Shown: positions 12,031 through 23,024, counted from the first letter of the stretch. The stretch is DNA of 64,000 bases from Harmonia axyridis (GCF_914767665.1 NC_059502.1:36536812-36600811), one strand, 5' to 3'. Notes: a model not told the origin generated them from the sequence alone. A program made the numbers and translations.

Positions 12031-13885
12031 TTGAAGAATCGTTATATTTTGCGATATTAGTCTTATTAAAATTTACATGTCATTTGAATGGAAACGTCAA
12101 GTTCTTCATATTTGCCATTCCTTCTATGTCTTGCTGAAGCATTTCCTGAAATTATTTCCCAATTGAAAAATGAAATGTTTGAGGGATGAGATGCAACATC
12201 TATACCAAAGGAGTTTGAATTTTATCATTGTGTACATAATTGTGGGTTGCATTTTAATATATCATTGTTAAGTGAGAAAGATTTGCTATGACAAATTTTG
12301 TTCTAGAATTGTTTCTTATCAGGGAACTGAACTATCAATTTAATAATGCTTGTTACTCAAAGTTGAAAATATTCAAATTGATTTCCTTACATTACCTTAC
12401 ATTTGAAACTGCTTTATCTAATCTCGAACTAACTGTTTACACTGTTTTAGTGTAATTTTTTCATGAGTTTATCTAATGATTCTTAACTCATAATCTGACA
12501 ATCTGATTGAGCATATTCAATCGAGTCGAATTAATAGTCTTGCCCTTATTATATTAATTCTTACTATTTTTAATGAAGTTCATCAAGATATTCTTATATC
12601 CTTGAGATGATATTACATATCTCCATTTTCTCTTGAAAATTGTTTTTATTTTTTTTTTAATGAATTATACTAGGTAGATGCCACAATTTTTTCTTATAAA
12701 TTTAGCTATGGGTTTCCCAAAAAAAGTAATCAATCAAAATACATAAAAAAAATTTGTGTTCATCATTTCCAATCAATATAAATTATGGGGTGAAACCCTG
12801 ATCTGTGAGCTATAGATTCTGTAACAGATATTTGAATATTTATTGATGCCAAAACAAGTTATCATACTTTTACAATTATTCATTGTCGAGATTATATTGA
12901 ATAATAGATAAATATATTCCTAGAATTTGATTTGGAGTTTTTCAAATGTGTGGTGGATAAGTTATGCAATAGTTCAGTTGATTGGAAACTTTTTCATTTT
13001 TTATACAATAATGTGCAGATCGAATGTTGGAATTATGATAATATTACTTTGAAAAATTCATTCTATGTATTTTGTATTCTTTCTTTAAATTTAAATTAAA
13101 ATATTCTGATCTCAAAGGTAGTAAGACTTAAGACATACGTTTTTACATACTCATTTCTAGAATGGTAAAATCCACAAAAATGAAATGTTGGAGTTACAGT
13201 ATCTGTAAGCTATAGAAAAATCTCATAATTGATCCATATATCAAAAAGCTTAACGGGAATGAAAAATGAAGAATTGTTGTTTTTCAGATAGAGATATGTT
13301 ATTGTTACATCTATTGCTACGTTGAAAATTATAAGAGAATCTATTTCATTTCTGTGTTGAAATTTTTATTGAATTTAACAGAACTTAAGATTGTTTGAAG
13401 TTAAAAAGTATTCAAATTCTTGGGGAATATTACTTAAATTTATATAATAGAATATCCTGAATTCTCTTTGATATGTGTAACTATTTTTATACGAATTCTT
13501 TTATTTCAAGTTGAATAATAATTCCATAAATATAGACTTTAAGACATCTGTGATTTAATGTAAGCATTTCATAGTATTAGAAAGATTATTTGTTTGCATC
13601 AATACAAGATGTTTTCTGTTTGAAAGCTTTAATATCGTAAAATTAATTTATTGTTCGTGGGTGTCAGTGGATAGAGTGCTCAACAACTGGTTGTGAACAC
13701 TATTCAGCTTTTGTACATTTTCGTACAAAAATTTATGAAAAGACTGCATTAAGTTGACCTCTCCAAATTATAGGTTTTGTAAAATCTTCTTCTATTTATT
13801 ATCAAATGAACAGAATGCATTTATTTGTAAGTAAGCTTATATATTTTCGATTGTGTTCCATTCAATAAAACTGAAACAAACCATT
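12031..13885 (+). other. Probable Spred 3' UTR with poly(A) signal
   Basis: No coding sequence is recognised in this AT-rich stretch after the Spred stop. The first well-placed canonical AATAAA is at 13864-13869, followed by a TG-rich stretch, so the transcript may have a 3' UTR of about 1.85 kb. Other AATAAA hits near 14.4 kb are possible alternatives. The end point is inferred. Confidence 0.4.
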
Positions 13886-14576
13886 TCTCTGCATAAAAGT
13901 ATTTATTCATGTAATCAAGAGTTGATATTTTTCGTTGCACTTTGTTATATGAAAGAATTTGAAGTAATTTAATGGTTTATCTTTACAATAAGAGCCAGGG
14001 GAAACTAAACCCGACACAATTTTTTAGTAATAAAAGTTGTGTCCTCTTGATACTTGATTGACTTATATGAATTTTTTTATGGTCATCTTTCACAATAATT
14101 TTGGCAGCTATTTAGATTCACCACAAAATTGTGTATATATATTACGCCTAAAAAAACATTTACAAGCTATTTATCTATGAAATTGAATAAAAAAATCAAT
14201 CGTCATTTTTCTGCCAAATAAGATATACCGCAAATATGATTCAACTTGATATGAATATTTCAACAATTACTAAGTTTTCATTATTTATTTTGTCAAGACA
14301 AAGAGAGAACTGGTTTGAAATTGGTTTTGAAGCAATTTTTGTTAATGTACAAATTTTAACTTTTTGAAACGTTGTAATGTACTATGTACTGCCAGAATAA
14401 TAAAAATAATAGATAAATAAATGGCAACATGGTAATGACAATACGGCTAAAGCATAAGAACAAACATCGTAATGAGATGTTAGAATCTGTCAAAATATCA
14501 AATAAATGTTTTCTATTATGTTGTTTTTCCTAATTTGGTTACAAAATTTTGGCGAATAAGAATAGGCAAACATTTA

Positions 14577-14745
14577 ATAATCCCCAAAAGCTCTTTTGAA
14601 TATCTTGGTGTTCAATAAGACAGTAGACTAAACTTCCATGAACACATCAATAGCTCAGTCTGCAAAGCCTATGCATTGCTAAAATCCCTATATCCTTTGT
14701 TGAAGGAAAGAAGCCATTGTAACAATATAAAAAAAAACTTTTATA
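14577..14745 (+). pseudogene. LINE reverse transcriptase tail (Jockey-like) remnant
   Basis: The translation contains SSFEYLGVQ, a stop, DSRLNFHEHINSSV and then CKAYALLKSLYPLLKERS. This matches the FLGV..D..L.W..HI block after the RT palm and the thumb region of Jockey-clade LINEs. At least one stop breaks it, and it is 5' truncated. Confidence 0.6.
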
Positions 14746-15329
14746 CACTGTTATGCTAAGATCGATAATAACCATAGACTTATCAAGAGACTTCATTGTC
14801 TACATTTGAAAGTGACGCAAACTTCACTAGTCCACTGTTCTATTTGTACTGGCCGACTGGAATCTGGTCTATTTCACTGAGGAAATGAATATTGCCAGAT
14901 TTATTTTTTGGGCAGATGTTTTGGTTCAAAACTTCCTCTGCATGTTATGTGTGTGTACTCTAATATTTATTTCGTGGTTTGAGCTTTTTGAGTCGAATTT
15001 GGTGTAAGTTTGAGTAGAGATCAAGGGCGGATATAGCTTTTTTGGTGGGAGGGGTAATAATGTTTGAGAACCAATAAATCAAGCACATAACACTTAATCA
15101 CCTCAGATAAACTTTGAAATAAAAAAATCTTCAAAACTAAAATACAGAATAAATCAAAATATATACCACAAAAAACAAATAATATATAAAATATTGGGGG
15201 TTCAAAATACAAATAAATGAATTCTCTCCTACAACCAGATAGCTGTGAGAAATCTAAGACCAAAGAGCCTATCCGATGTAACATAGTAATCAACAACAAA
15301 ATGGTGTAAAGATTCAACTATCGAGGCGT

Positions 15330-15830
15330 GATAGTATATTCAGTGAACGATGCGTTTTAGAGCACAAAGCCGCAAAGATCGGAGGAGATCTGAGAAACGT
15401 AATCTGGAAATCTGGACCGACAGAACTATAAGCCATAAAGCGAAAACTAGCATATATAAAGCGTGTGTGAGACCAGTGCTCACATAAGCCGCCAAATCGA
15501 GGTCAGAAACATCTACAACCAAGAGAATGGCAAGAACAACAGAAATCAGGATTTTAAGATGCATCAAAGGAGTAACACTCAGAGATCATGTGAGGAATGC
15601 GGACATAAGGGAGGAACTGGAGACGCAGGATGTGGTCAGATGGATCAGAAGTTCTGGAGAGACCATAGAGAGGATGTCAGCAGAAAGACTGGCCAAATGG
15701 GCAGAAACGCAGATCTCAAATACACGTAGACCATTGGGACTTCCACCGAAGAGATGAAAAGAAAGCTTGAGTTTGATATCACAAGAGATATTACAATGAC
15801 AGAAAGAAGGCAGAAAAGAGGACAAAAGCC
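15330..15830 (+). pseudogene. LINE RT C-terminal domain remnant
   Basis: One frame reads KTSIYKACVRPVLT, a stop, and AAKSRSETSTTKRMARTTEI. It continues with RILRCIKGVTLRDHVRN, ADIREELETQDVVRWIRS and AERLAKWAETQISNTRRPLG. The pattern YK.CVRPVLTYA.E ... EMR.LR.I.G.TLRD.. is the post-RT region of RTE- or Jockey-like LINEs. The YA motif has become a stop. The GLPPKR end is near-complete, suggesting a 5'-truncated copy. Confidence 0.7.
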
Positions 15831-15840
15831 ACTTTTTTAG

Positions 15841-16110
15841 TCAATTTAGAGCCGAGAATGATTTTTCTGCTGACGCAACGGACAGGGGGAATGTTAATAA
15901 AATCTGAAGAATCATCTTCACATGAGGAAAATAGTATATTATTTCATAAGGAATAAAAGTGTCTCTTTTCATGGCGAGCCATGAAAGGTCACTTCTCATC
16001 CGAATAAAATATGTTATTTTTTTTCGAACGTTTTGAAATTCATAAAGATCTGAGGATCTGAGGATTAAATAAGATTTATATTTTAACGATCGTTTTAATT
16101 GATTGATCAA
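15841..16110 (-). pseudogene. hAT transposase C-terminal (dimerisation) fragment
   Basis: The - strand frame ends with ILLTFPLSVASAEKSFSALN followed by a stop. This is the hallmark hAT C-terminal dimerisation motif (LLT.P.SVASAERSFS.L). Upstream, LSWLAMKRDTF and EIIYYFPHVKM fit the preceding helix of ZMYM/DUF4371-type hAT transposases. Only about 90 residues are present, with no catalytic part. Confidence 0.7.
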
Positions 16111-16174
16111 TGGAAAATTTGCCTGGTCACGGTTGTCATGCAGGCTAAATTAATTTTGACAGACATGAAGTATA

Positions 16175-16690
16175 CAGGGTGATTCACCGGGATGGCCTAT
16201 TAGACTTTTATGGAAAACTAAGCATAATTTTGAGCTGAAAATTTGCATATTGAGGTTTGAGACAATGATTTTTCTCCCTAAAAGATTTTCAGATCTCTTA
16301 AACTTCCGGTTATACCGAAAACAGACTACTCTACTTCCTTATTTCAAACGACACACCCGGTTTATTATTGCACCATTATATAGCTTTTTTGACGATAATT
16401 TCGGCAATATGCAATACCTTGGGTAAAGACTCAACGGTTCATGAGTTGATGTGATTCTCATGAAAAAAATGGTGGCGATGAGGACTTTCGAATTTTTCGA
16501 CAGAAAAAGCTTTTTTCGAAAAATTTATTTTTCTTTTTCACTTCTGCAAATACGTAGTATTATAAGACTGTTTGCGGTTTGGACCAAAAATGTATAGGAT
16601 TTTCACAAGAAGATCAATTCATGTTGAACATTCATCGAAAACAGATGTATATGTGAGAGCTGTGCTAGCTTTCTGTGTAGTTTGGCTGAT
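16175..16690. repeat. Dispersed repeat family A, copy 1
   Basis: It starts with CAGGGTGATTCACCG and carries blocks such as GCAAATACGTAGTATTATAA, TTGGACCAAAAATGTA and GAAGATCAATTCATG. The same blocks recur around 52.6-52.8 kb and, inverted, at 53.1-53.6 kb. No transposase is seen. It is probably a non-autonomous DNA element. Confidence 0.6.
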
Positions 16691-16804
16691 AAATTTTCAA
16701 GTTTTGTATGATACAAGCAATTTGTAACTGTTATCCGTTTTTGTTTGACTATATTCATGGAATATGTCCACAAGACAAAGATTGCACTTTGAAAAGTCTC
16801 TTAT

Positions 16805-17250
16805 TGAAACGTTAAAATCGGAGAGTGTTATTAAAAGTATTTCTCCAATTCTGTGGTTATTCCGTTCATTCTTCCACATCTTGTAGAACAAAATCGTGCG
16901 AGAATATATCAGAAACGCACAGTTTTCATGGTTATATTTTATTATTCTATGTTGGTACTCCGAACTTTCCGCCACGGCTTTATCTGTCAATTCATCAATT
17001 TGCCTTCAAGAAATCAGTTCTGCCAACCAACATTTTTCAATGCAAAAATAACTAAATTATATTTATGGAAATATTTCATTAATTTCAATGAAAATGCAAT
17101 GAATTTAGAGAAAATAATGTATAATACTCGTACAGAAGGCTCATTCTACCACTCGTTCATTCCAAAACTCGCCACTTCGTGGCTCGTTTTTGAATTTTGA
17201 ACTCGTGGAAGAATACCAATGCCTTCTGCACTTGTATTATAAATAACTAT
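16805..17250. repeat. Dispersed repeat family C, copy 1
   Basis: About 440 bp is present in inverted orientation at 51375-51835 with high identity. One end is a hairpin built from TATAATACTCGTACAGAAGG and CCTTCTGCACTTGTATTATA around a block with CCACTTCGTGGCTCG. The other end holds CACATCTTGTAGAACAAAAT. On the - strand a frame of up to about 76 residues (TDKAVAESSE...) is conserved in both copies, possibly a decayed coding part. A related short block occurs at about 1820-1920. Confidence 0.65.
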
Positions 17251-17255
17251 TCCGA

Positions 17256-17607
17256 ATGTATCAATGTATCATCACTACAATATCTGAAAAACACGCTGAA
17301 AAATTCACTCTATATGATGCTAAAATCTCATGTTTGGAAGCTGAAATAGAAATTCTGAAATCTAACAATAACAAATTAAATGATAATGCGTCGGACAATT
17401 CACATAAAAAGTTTGAGCAAATAGTGGATTCTCTGAAGCAGCTGTCGAGTAATAAGAATATTCGAATTATCGGCTTCAAGGAAACTGATGGTGAAAATCT
17501 GTTAACACAGGTCAAAGAACTGTTTGTTGATAAACGGAATATATCAATTTTTTTCAATTTTAGTTTTTTGATCTTAGTGAATCACTATCCAGTCACATAA
17601 TAGGAAC
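17256..17607 (+). pseudogene. LINE ORF1 fragment, N-terminal coiled coil
   Basis: The frame shows a coiled-coil heptad pattern (ISEKHAEKFTLYDAKIS, EAEIEILKSNNNKL), then NKNIRIIGFKETDGEN. That matches the N-IRI-GI-E--GE start of the RRM-like domain in L1/Jockey-type ORF1 proteins. It is cut at 17607 by the hAT-like insertion, and the rest of ORF1 resumes after 19391. Codons after LFVDKRN are lost. Confidence 0.6.
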
Positions 17608-18191
17608 CACGGGCGTAGCCAGGTTTCAGTTTCGGGGGGGGTTTTACATATTATAAAAAAAATCTTATGTTTTTCTTTTCAAATATATCAACTTTAAAAG
17701 TGCCAACCCATTCAGTCTATTTTCACTAATTTCATTTTTCAAAATTTAGTTTATTTCTTTACATCGATTCCTATGAATATATTTAGGAAAAAAATACCGT
17801 CGTAGTATTTACAGGAACAGAGTACTCAAATTCAAATTTATGAGTAGAAAGTTTATATGCAAAAAAACCGGTAAAAAATGATAGTTCACCTTTTTTGCAT
17901 TTTTTTCAATGTTTTATCATGAAATTTTGGTGGCAAACTTCAGATTCGAATTCTGTACCACAGAAACAGAGATAATAAATCGAAGAAATCAAAACTACCC
18001 CATCAACTGAGTTTTAGCAGAGATAGATATAATACGCCAATTTTGAACTATCGTTTGAGCCAGGTTTTTCGGACAAAAAACTTTATGGAAGAAAACGTCA
18101 GAAGATTAATTTTTTTTGTATTTTTTTTTAATGTTCCGTCACAGAATTTTGGTGCTAAACCTCAGATTCGGATTCAGAACCCAAAAAAATA

Positions 18192-19116
18192 AAGGGTGTT
18201 TTTTTTAGAGCTATAGAACTTTAAATTGCAATAAAACAACGATGGATTATTCGATTGATATGAATTTTATTTATCCGCAAGATAATCTTGTGGCATTACA
18301 TTTTAAATATGATTTCTGGCATATGACCGACAAGGCTGGCTCGGATGTAGTCCAATCTGGACGTCCAATTTTCGATGACTTTTTCCAACATTTGTGGCCG
18401 TATATCGGCAATAACACGGCGAATGTTGTCTTCCAAATGGTCAAGGGTTTGTGGCTTATCCGCATAGATCAATGACTTTACATAGCCCCACAGAAAGTAG
18501 TCTAATGGTGTTAAATCACAAGATCTTGAAGGCCAATTGGTCCAAAACGTGAAATTAGGCGGTCACCAAACGTGTCTTCCAATAAATCGATTGTGGCACG
18601 AGCTGTGTGACATGTTGCGCCGTCTTGTTGGAACTACAGCTCCTGGACATCATGGTTGTTCAATTCAGGAATAAAAAAGTTAGTAATCATGGCTCTATAC
18701 CGATCACCATTGACTGTAACGTTCTGGCCATCATCGTTTTTGAAGCAGTACGTACCAATGATTCCACCAGCCCATAAAGCGCACCAAACAGTCAGTTTTT
18801 CTGGATGTAACGGTGTTTCGACATACACTTGAGGATTAGCTTCACTCCAAATGCGGCAGTTTTGTTTGTTGACGTAGCCATTCAACCAGAAGTGCGCTTC
18901 ATCGCTAATGGACGTGGTGCGCGATACGTATTCCGCACAGAACCATTATTTTCGAAATGAAATTGCACTATTTTCAAGCGTTGTTCAGACGTGAGTCTCT
19001 TCATGATGAATTGCCAAACCGAACTGAGAATAAATCACTTGACATCTGTTAAATCGGTTGCCATCTTGAACAGTAATGCCAACTTAAAGTTATATACCTC
19101 GAAAAAAAACACCCGT
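18192..19116. mobile_element. Nested Tc1/mariner element, internally deleted
   Basis: The ends match as inverted repeats of about 35 bp with a few mismatches: GGGTGTTTTTTTT followed by AACTTTAA at 18194 and inverted near 19080-19114. They are flanked by TA (18190-18191 and 19117-19118). It carries a - strand transposase pseudogene. At 925 bp it is shorter than the usual 1.2-1.3 kb of autonomous mariners. Confidence 0.85.
18296..19004 (-). pseudogene. Mariner-family transposase, deleted and frameshifted
   Basis: It starts MKRLTSEQRLKIVQFHFENN with NGSVRNTYRA, the first helix-turn-helix. It then jumps to SDEAHFWLNGYVNKQNCRIW, which holds the first catalytic Asp, so more than 100 residues between them are missing. 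Next come HPEKLTVWCALWAGGIIG, FKNDDGQNVTVNGDRYRAM, the FQQDGATCHTAR block with the second Asp, and WPSRSCDLTPLDYFLWG with the third. It ends ASLVGHMPEIIFKM and a TAA. The spacing between the second and third Asp looks like 36-37 residues. Frame shifts lie between the blocks. The protein cannot be active. Confidence 0.85.
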
Positions 19117-19383
19117 TATATACGATCGAAAAAATCAAACTAACCCATAACTTTCCTTTGAGGGGAATATGTGAGCATAAATTGACTGGATTACGTAGAG
19201 GTAATTTAATTCAAATTTTACATTACAAATTAATTGAACTGAGAGTGATAATTTCATTCACTTTTTACAAATTCCATTAAAAAATATTTTCGAGATTTTG
19301 AAAATAAAATAAGTTTTTTTGACATCTTTAACATTTCGGGGGGGGTTTGAACCCCCAAAACCCCCCCCCTGGCTACGCCCGTG

Positions 19384-19940
19384 ATAGGAACTATACTGTG
19401 ATCCAGTCATCATCCAAATTCATTCCATAAACTTCTATCAAATTCATTCACAAATTTCACAAAAATCCTAGCCAGGATTCGAAGCCGGTACCTACGGCAC
19501 CACAGCCGACCGTTAATCCACTGCGCTATCGAGGTAGTCTAAAAATATATCTATGAGTGAGGAAATTGTCGCTGCTTACTTAAAAATAAAGAAGGACGTC
19601 CTCGATAATTAATGGTCATGTTTAATGAAGTGAGTCAAAAAAAAACTTATTTATACGACTATACGAGGAAGAAGTTGCTAAAAGGGACCGGGATAGCGAT
19701 GAAAGAAGATCTTACGCTGGGAAGATTGAAGATAGTACAGGAGGCATCCGATAAGTTTGGATTCAAGAATGTATGGACTTTTAATGGAAGAATTTTTAAC
19801 AAGTCGGAAAATGGAAGGGAGAAAATTTTGTCTGAAGTTTGGTTTCATTGTATCGTAGTTTTTTTTGGGATATTTTTCTTTTTTTTTGTTGTTGTTTATT
19901 ATCTGATTATACCATGTCTGAACTGCGGAAAAGATTAATT
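19384..19940 (+). pseudogene. LINE ORF1 fragment, C-terminal part
   Basis: From about 19612 the frame reads TRKKLLKGTGIAMKEDLTLG, RLKIVQEASDKFGFKNVWTF and NGRIFNKSENG. The signature L...GI...EDLT..R.........G..NVWT..G.IF is the C-terminal domain of L1/Jockey-type ORF1 proteins. It continues the fragment at 17256-17607. A SINE-like segment sits between the split point and this block. Confidence 0.6.
19395..19540 (-). mobile_element. tRNA-derived SINE
   Basis: On the - strand the sequence reads TAGCGCAGTGGATTAACG (pol III A-box, 19530-19510) and, about 35 bases on, GGCTTCGAATCCTGG (B-box, about 19480). No full cloverleaf with a matching acceptor stem forms, and the segment runs on into unrelated A/T-rich DNA. 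This is therefore a tRNA-derived SINE or tRNA relic rather than a functional tRNA gene. Confidence 0.6.
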
Positions 19941-20035
19941 ATTTTTTGCTCATGTGAAAATTCAATCTTTGGTTCTGAAAAATGATTTAAAATCCTATAA
20001 TGTCTCCCGTAATTTGAAGGATATGACGGTGCGAA

Positions 20036-20340
20036 CAGGGCCGCCGCCAGGAACGTCAAACCGGACATTTTGCCGAGGCGCCACATTTTAGGGGCGCAGT
20101 CAATTTATAAAACGACACATATTTTTTGACACAAAAATTTTTTCTTAGTGAAAATACCACTCTTTTTAGTAAAATAATAAAATTACCAAGAGCCAATATA
20201 AATAGGTACCAAAATGCACCTTTAAGAGTGCCGTAAAGAAATAACAGAGGCTCTTTCAAAGAAAATTCTGATAAATTAGGCAAAGCAGGGCGGCGAAATT
20301 TTATTTTGCCGGTGCGCCAAAATGTCTGGCGGCGGCCTTG
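20036..20340. mobile_element. 305-bp hAT MITE with perfect 8-bp duplication
   Basis: The ends are CAGGGCCGCCGCCAG and its near-exact inverse CTGGCGGCGGCCTTG, with a second inner matching block (GCCGAGGCGCC and GCCGGTGCGCC). The flanks GGTGCGAA at 20028-20035 and 20341-20348 are identical, giving a clean 8-bp target duplication. It has no coding capacity, and the G/C-rich ends contrast with its AT-rich centre. Confidence 0.92.
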
Positions 20341-21376
20341 GGTGCGAATTTTTCATTATAAATGCATTTATCCCATCCCTGATTGAGTCTTGTCTCATGA
20401 ACCAAATTTGGATTTCGGTGATTGACAAAATGAGTAATTACAATTTGTTATCACAGAATTTAGGAATAAAGAAAAACCACAGCAACGGGTATCAGCTGCT
20501 AGGGGAACTTTCGAGCCTCACTTGAATAGGACTACTAACAATTACATACTTTGAATTTATTTAATCTGTTCATGAGCTAATGCGTATGCTTTATTTGTTG
20601 TTAGCATAACATCTAATCTGATCGGAGCGGACACTACTCTTCTACATGTTCATCGCAATTTGAGCAGACATCGAAAAAAAATAATTTGCGTATATGACTA
20701 GGATGAAATTTAGTCTTCAGTACCCAGTTGGATACACTAACTGACAACAATGGCTGATAAATCAAATTTAATATATACCTACCCATATGCAGTTATGTGG
20801 TCTCCAACAGCTCATAAAATACGAGCTCTCAAAAGCACCTGATGGCAGTTTAATTTACTTTTCTCGAATTTTTCTTTTTGCATTTTTCGATGAATATAAA
20901 GTTTTTTGATGTACTTGGTATTTTTAGGTGGAACAGGAAGTCTAATATTGAAATTTATAATTATAATTATAAGAGAAATATGACACTGAAAGCAATCATT
21001 GTGCCAGAAGTGTTAAATTGAATATGGGAATATCTAGTATTATTGTGATTCACAATCATCAGGACGTGATGAAATTTAAATTATTGAATTTCATGATTTC
21101 TTCATCTCCATCTCTCGGAATTGAATTATAATAACCGAATACGTAGATATTTCAGCTACCATCTAGAATAAAGAAGAAATATGAAATGAAAGAAAATATA
21201 TTAAATAAAATATTTATCTAGTATAAGTAGGTATGAATGGTGGAACATATGTATTTTTTTAAGATTCTTTGAATTTCTGGAAAAATCCTGAAACAGTTCC
21301 ATTTTTCTTTGTAATTGGCCAACTTATGATTGAAATTTAAAAGCGATTGCGTAGTTGTAGAAGTAGTGATATTATA

Positions 21377-21806
21377 TGGTGGATTTATGCACCGTACCTA
21401 AGAACTAAGAACGATGAACTAAGAACTAAACCTAAGAATTCAGTGGCGTTTATGCACTCTCTTGTTAGTTCTTAGTTAAGGCATGCGCACGTGCTCGAAC
21501 TACTTTCTATTTCTTCTATATATTAAATTTAATTTTTTCAAATACACCTAATACCTTTCATCGATAAACACGAATAAAGAACATAAAATGATAGAAACTG
21601 GTACTCGTTAATATTGAAATTCTATGCGTCGCACGTGCACTTCTATATAACACCTGAGCCCTTAGTTCTTAGTTAACAGTTGGCCTGCTAGTGTTAGTTC
21701 TTAGGAAACGTGCATGAACGCTCTCATTGATTTGTTAGCCTTCAATTATTAGGTCTTAGTTCTTAGGTTTAGTCTTAGTTCTTAGGACTGGTGCATAAAT
21801 CCACCA
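21377..21806. mobile_element. 430-bp inverted-repeat element rich in CTAAGAACTAAG
   Basis: It begins TGGTGGATTTATGCACC and ends GGTGCATAAATCCACCA. Both arms continue with CCTAAGAACTAAGA and then repeat the AAGAACTAAG / TTAGTTCTTAG motif about ten times in total. The flanks are AT-rich (ATTATA and TTAGAT), so the exact target duplication is unclear. No protein is encoded. It is a MITE of unknown superfamily. Confidence 0.75.
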
Positions 21807-21934
21807 TTAGATGTTCGTGGTCAAATTCAAGAATGTCCGTAAACACCTCTATTAAGGACGTAGAAGAGGACTTTCACGTTTGCTGGCTTCATATTTGCAA
21901 GAGCGAGTACCTACAATATTATATTTGAATTGTG

Positions 21935-22265
21935 GTGGCCAGTTTTCTTGCCCTCAAAAAGTAAAATCGGGAGTGCTCGGGTCTCATTGAACCTCATAGG
22001 ACCTCTTCTTTATATTGTTATTTTGAATGATTTGCCATCGATTGTCATCTGTGACTATTTCTGCAATTATACTGACCATACATCTTTTCTGAATGTGAAA
22101 GGGATTACAGAGTTATTCAAAATCGAGAGAAGGCTAAGTACATGAGAACAAGTGCAGGTTTCTGCCAAGTTTCTGGGAGTGTTGGTACTGGATAACTTCA
22201 AATTCAATTAGCATGTGGAGACAGTTATGAAGAAATTGTCAAAATTCTTGTTCATTCATTATGAG
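21935..22265 (+). pseudogene. LINE reverse transcriptase palm fragment
   Basis: The frame reads LNLIGPLLYIVILNDLPSIV then CDYFCNYTDHTSFLN, a decayed version of the LGPLLF..YINDLP...... YADDT catalytic block. KFLGVLVLDNFKFN follows, after a stop, as the post-catalytic motif. The catalytic YADD has become YTDH, so it is inactive. Jockey-like. Confidence 0.65.
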
Positions 22266-22379
22266 CAACCATAAAAAATTTAGTTTGGAAACAACGGTAA
22301 TGTCATACCTCATACCACGCATTATTTTACTTCAGAATGTCTCATAGTAACGTAATCTGAAGAGATAGTCCGAAGTGCA

Positions 22380-22500
22380 CGAATAAAAAAATCCTTCACA
22401 ATTCATGAAATGTCAAATTTAGTTATCGAAACTTCAAATTTTAGTTTCTTTCTGTGTTTTCCGGAAGTCATAGACTACTCCACACAGTTATAATTTGCGG
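22380..22500. repeat. Repeat family A fragment
   Basis: Blocks ATTCATGAAATGTCAAATTT, AGTTATCGAAAC and TTTAGTTTCTTTC occur here and, in inverse orientation, in the centre of the family A copy at about 52.92-52.99 kb. Confidence 0.5.
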
Positions 22501-22688
22501 TTTTTCCTCATTTCAAGTTTTTCCTCGATAACTCCTTTTAGATAATTGGAATTGATTCATTAATTCCAAAGCATTCTGAGGAGCACGAATGACCACCGTG
22601 ATTACGAACTGACGGATATAATTGAATTTGACCACGGATTTGTTATCAGTTAGTGAAACATATATTAACGTTATTGGAAACTACTTAC

Positions 22689-22778
22689 GCCATAGACCAA
22701 ACTCCAGTCCAAAGGAAAAAATCCAAAAATGAAAAATTTCGATTTGTTCATTCTTGCATTGAGTAGGGATAACTCCAC
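22689..22778 (-). CDS. Gustatory receptor exon 3 (GFFPLDWSLVYG)
   Basis: On the - strand, TTTTTTCAG at 22779 is followed by 30 codons: VELSLLNARMNKSKFFIFGF then FPLDWSLVYG. A perfect GTAAGT donor follows at 22688. F..GFF.LDWSL.YS is the conserved penultimate segment of insect Gr proteins, just before the exon with the TYLVILIQF motif. It is phase 0 at both sides, as usual for the C-terminal introns of Gr genes. No last exon was found in the next 2 kb downstream, where repeats begin. Confidence 0.65.
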
Positions 22779-22952
22779 CTGAAAAAATCCCAAAGATTTT
22801 TCACTGATTTATGAATAATAAAGGCTAAAATAGATTTTTCATCTGAATGAATAGTTAAGGATTGCCAAATAAGGAAGTTTGTCTCCAAAAATTATTTAAT
22901 TCTTTTCAAATATTCATTCACTTGTAGAAACATTGATTGTGTAACAACTCAC

Positions 22953-23024
22953 GCTTTTATGCTGTAAATATTTGTGCCCTATTTGTATCTGCAAATTCTG
23001 AATATTTTCATCTATAATATTCAT
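22953..23024 (-). CDS. Gustatory receptor exon 2
   Basis: The - strand shows a strong acceptor TTATTGTTTCAG, 24 codons (MNIIDENIQNLQIQIGHKYL then QHKS) and a GTGAGT donor at 22952. It is phase 0 on both sides and separated from exon 3 by a 174-bp intron. It fits the intracellular segment between TM6 and the TM7 region of Gr proteins, which is poorly conserved, so the support is mainly splice signals, phase and position. Confidence 0.55.

Larger units (their letters stand above)
17608..19383. mobile_element. hAT-like element with 8-bp duplication, 1,776 bp
   Basis: It begins CACGGGCGTAGCCAGG and ends with the exact inverse CCTGGCTACGCCCGTG, with G/C homopolymer runs just inside both ends. The flanks are a perfect 8-bp duplication ATAGGAAC at 17600-17607 and 19384-19391, the hAT hallmark. 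It has no transposase of its own; most recognisable content is the nested mariner. It interrupts a LINE ORF1. Confidence 0.88.

Noticed and set aside
15340..15825. Frames on both strands (75, 79, 88 residues)
   Set aside because: They are shadows of the LINE RT C-terminal remnant read at 15330-15830 on the + strand.
19465..19540. Functional tRNA gene on the - strand
   Set aside because: A- and B-boxes are present but no acceptor stem or clear anticodon arm forms; called a tRNA-derived SINE instead.
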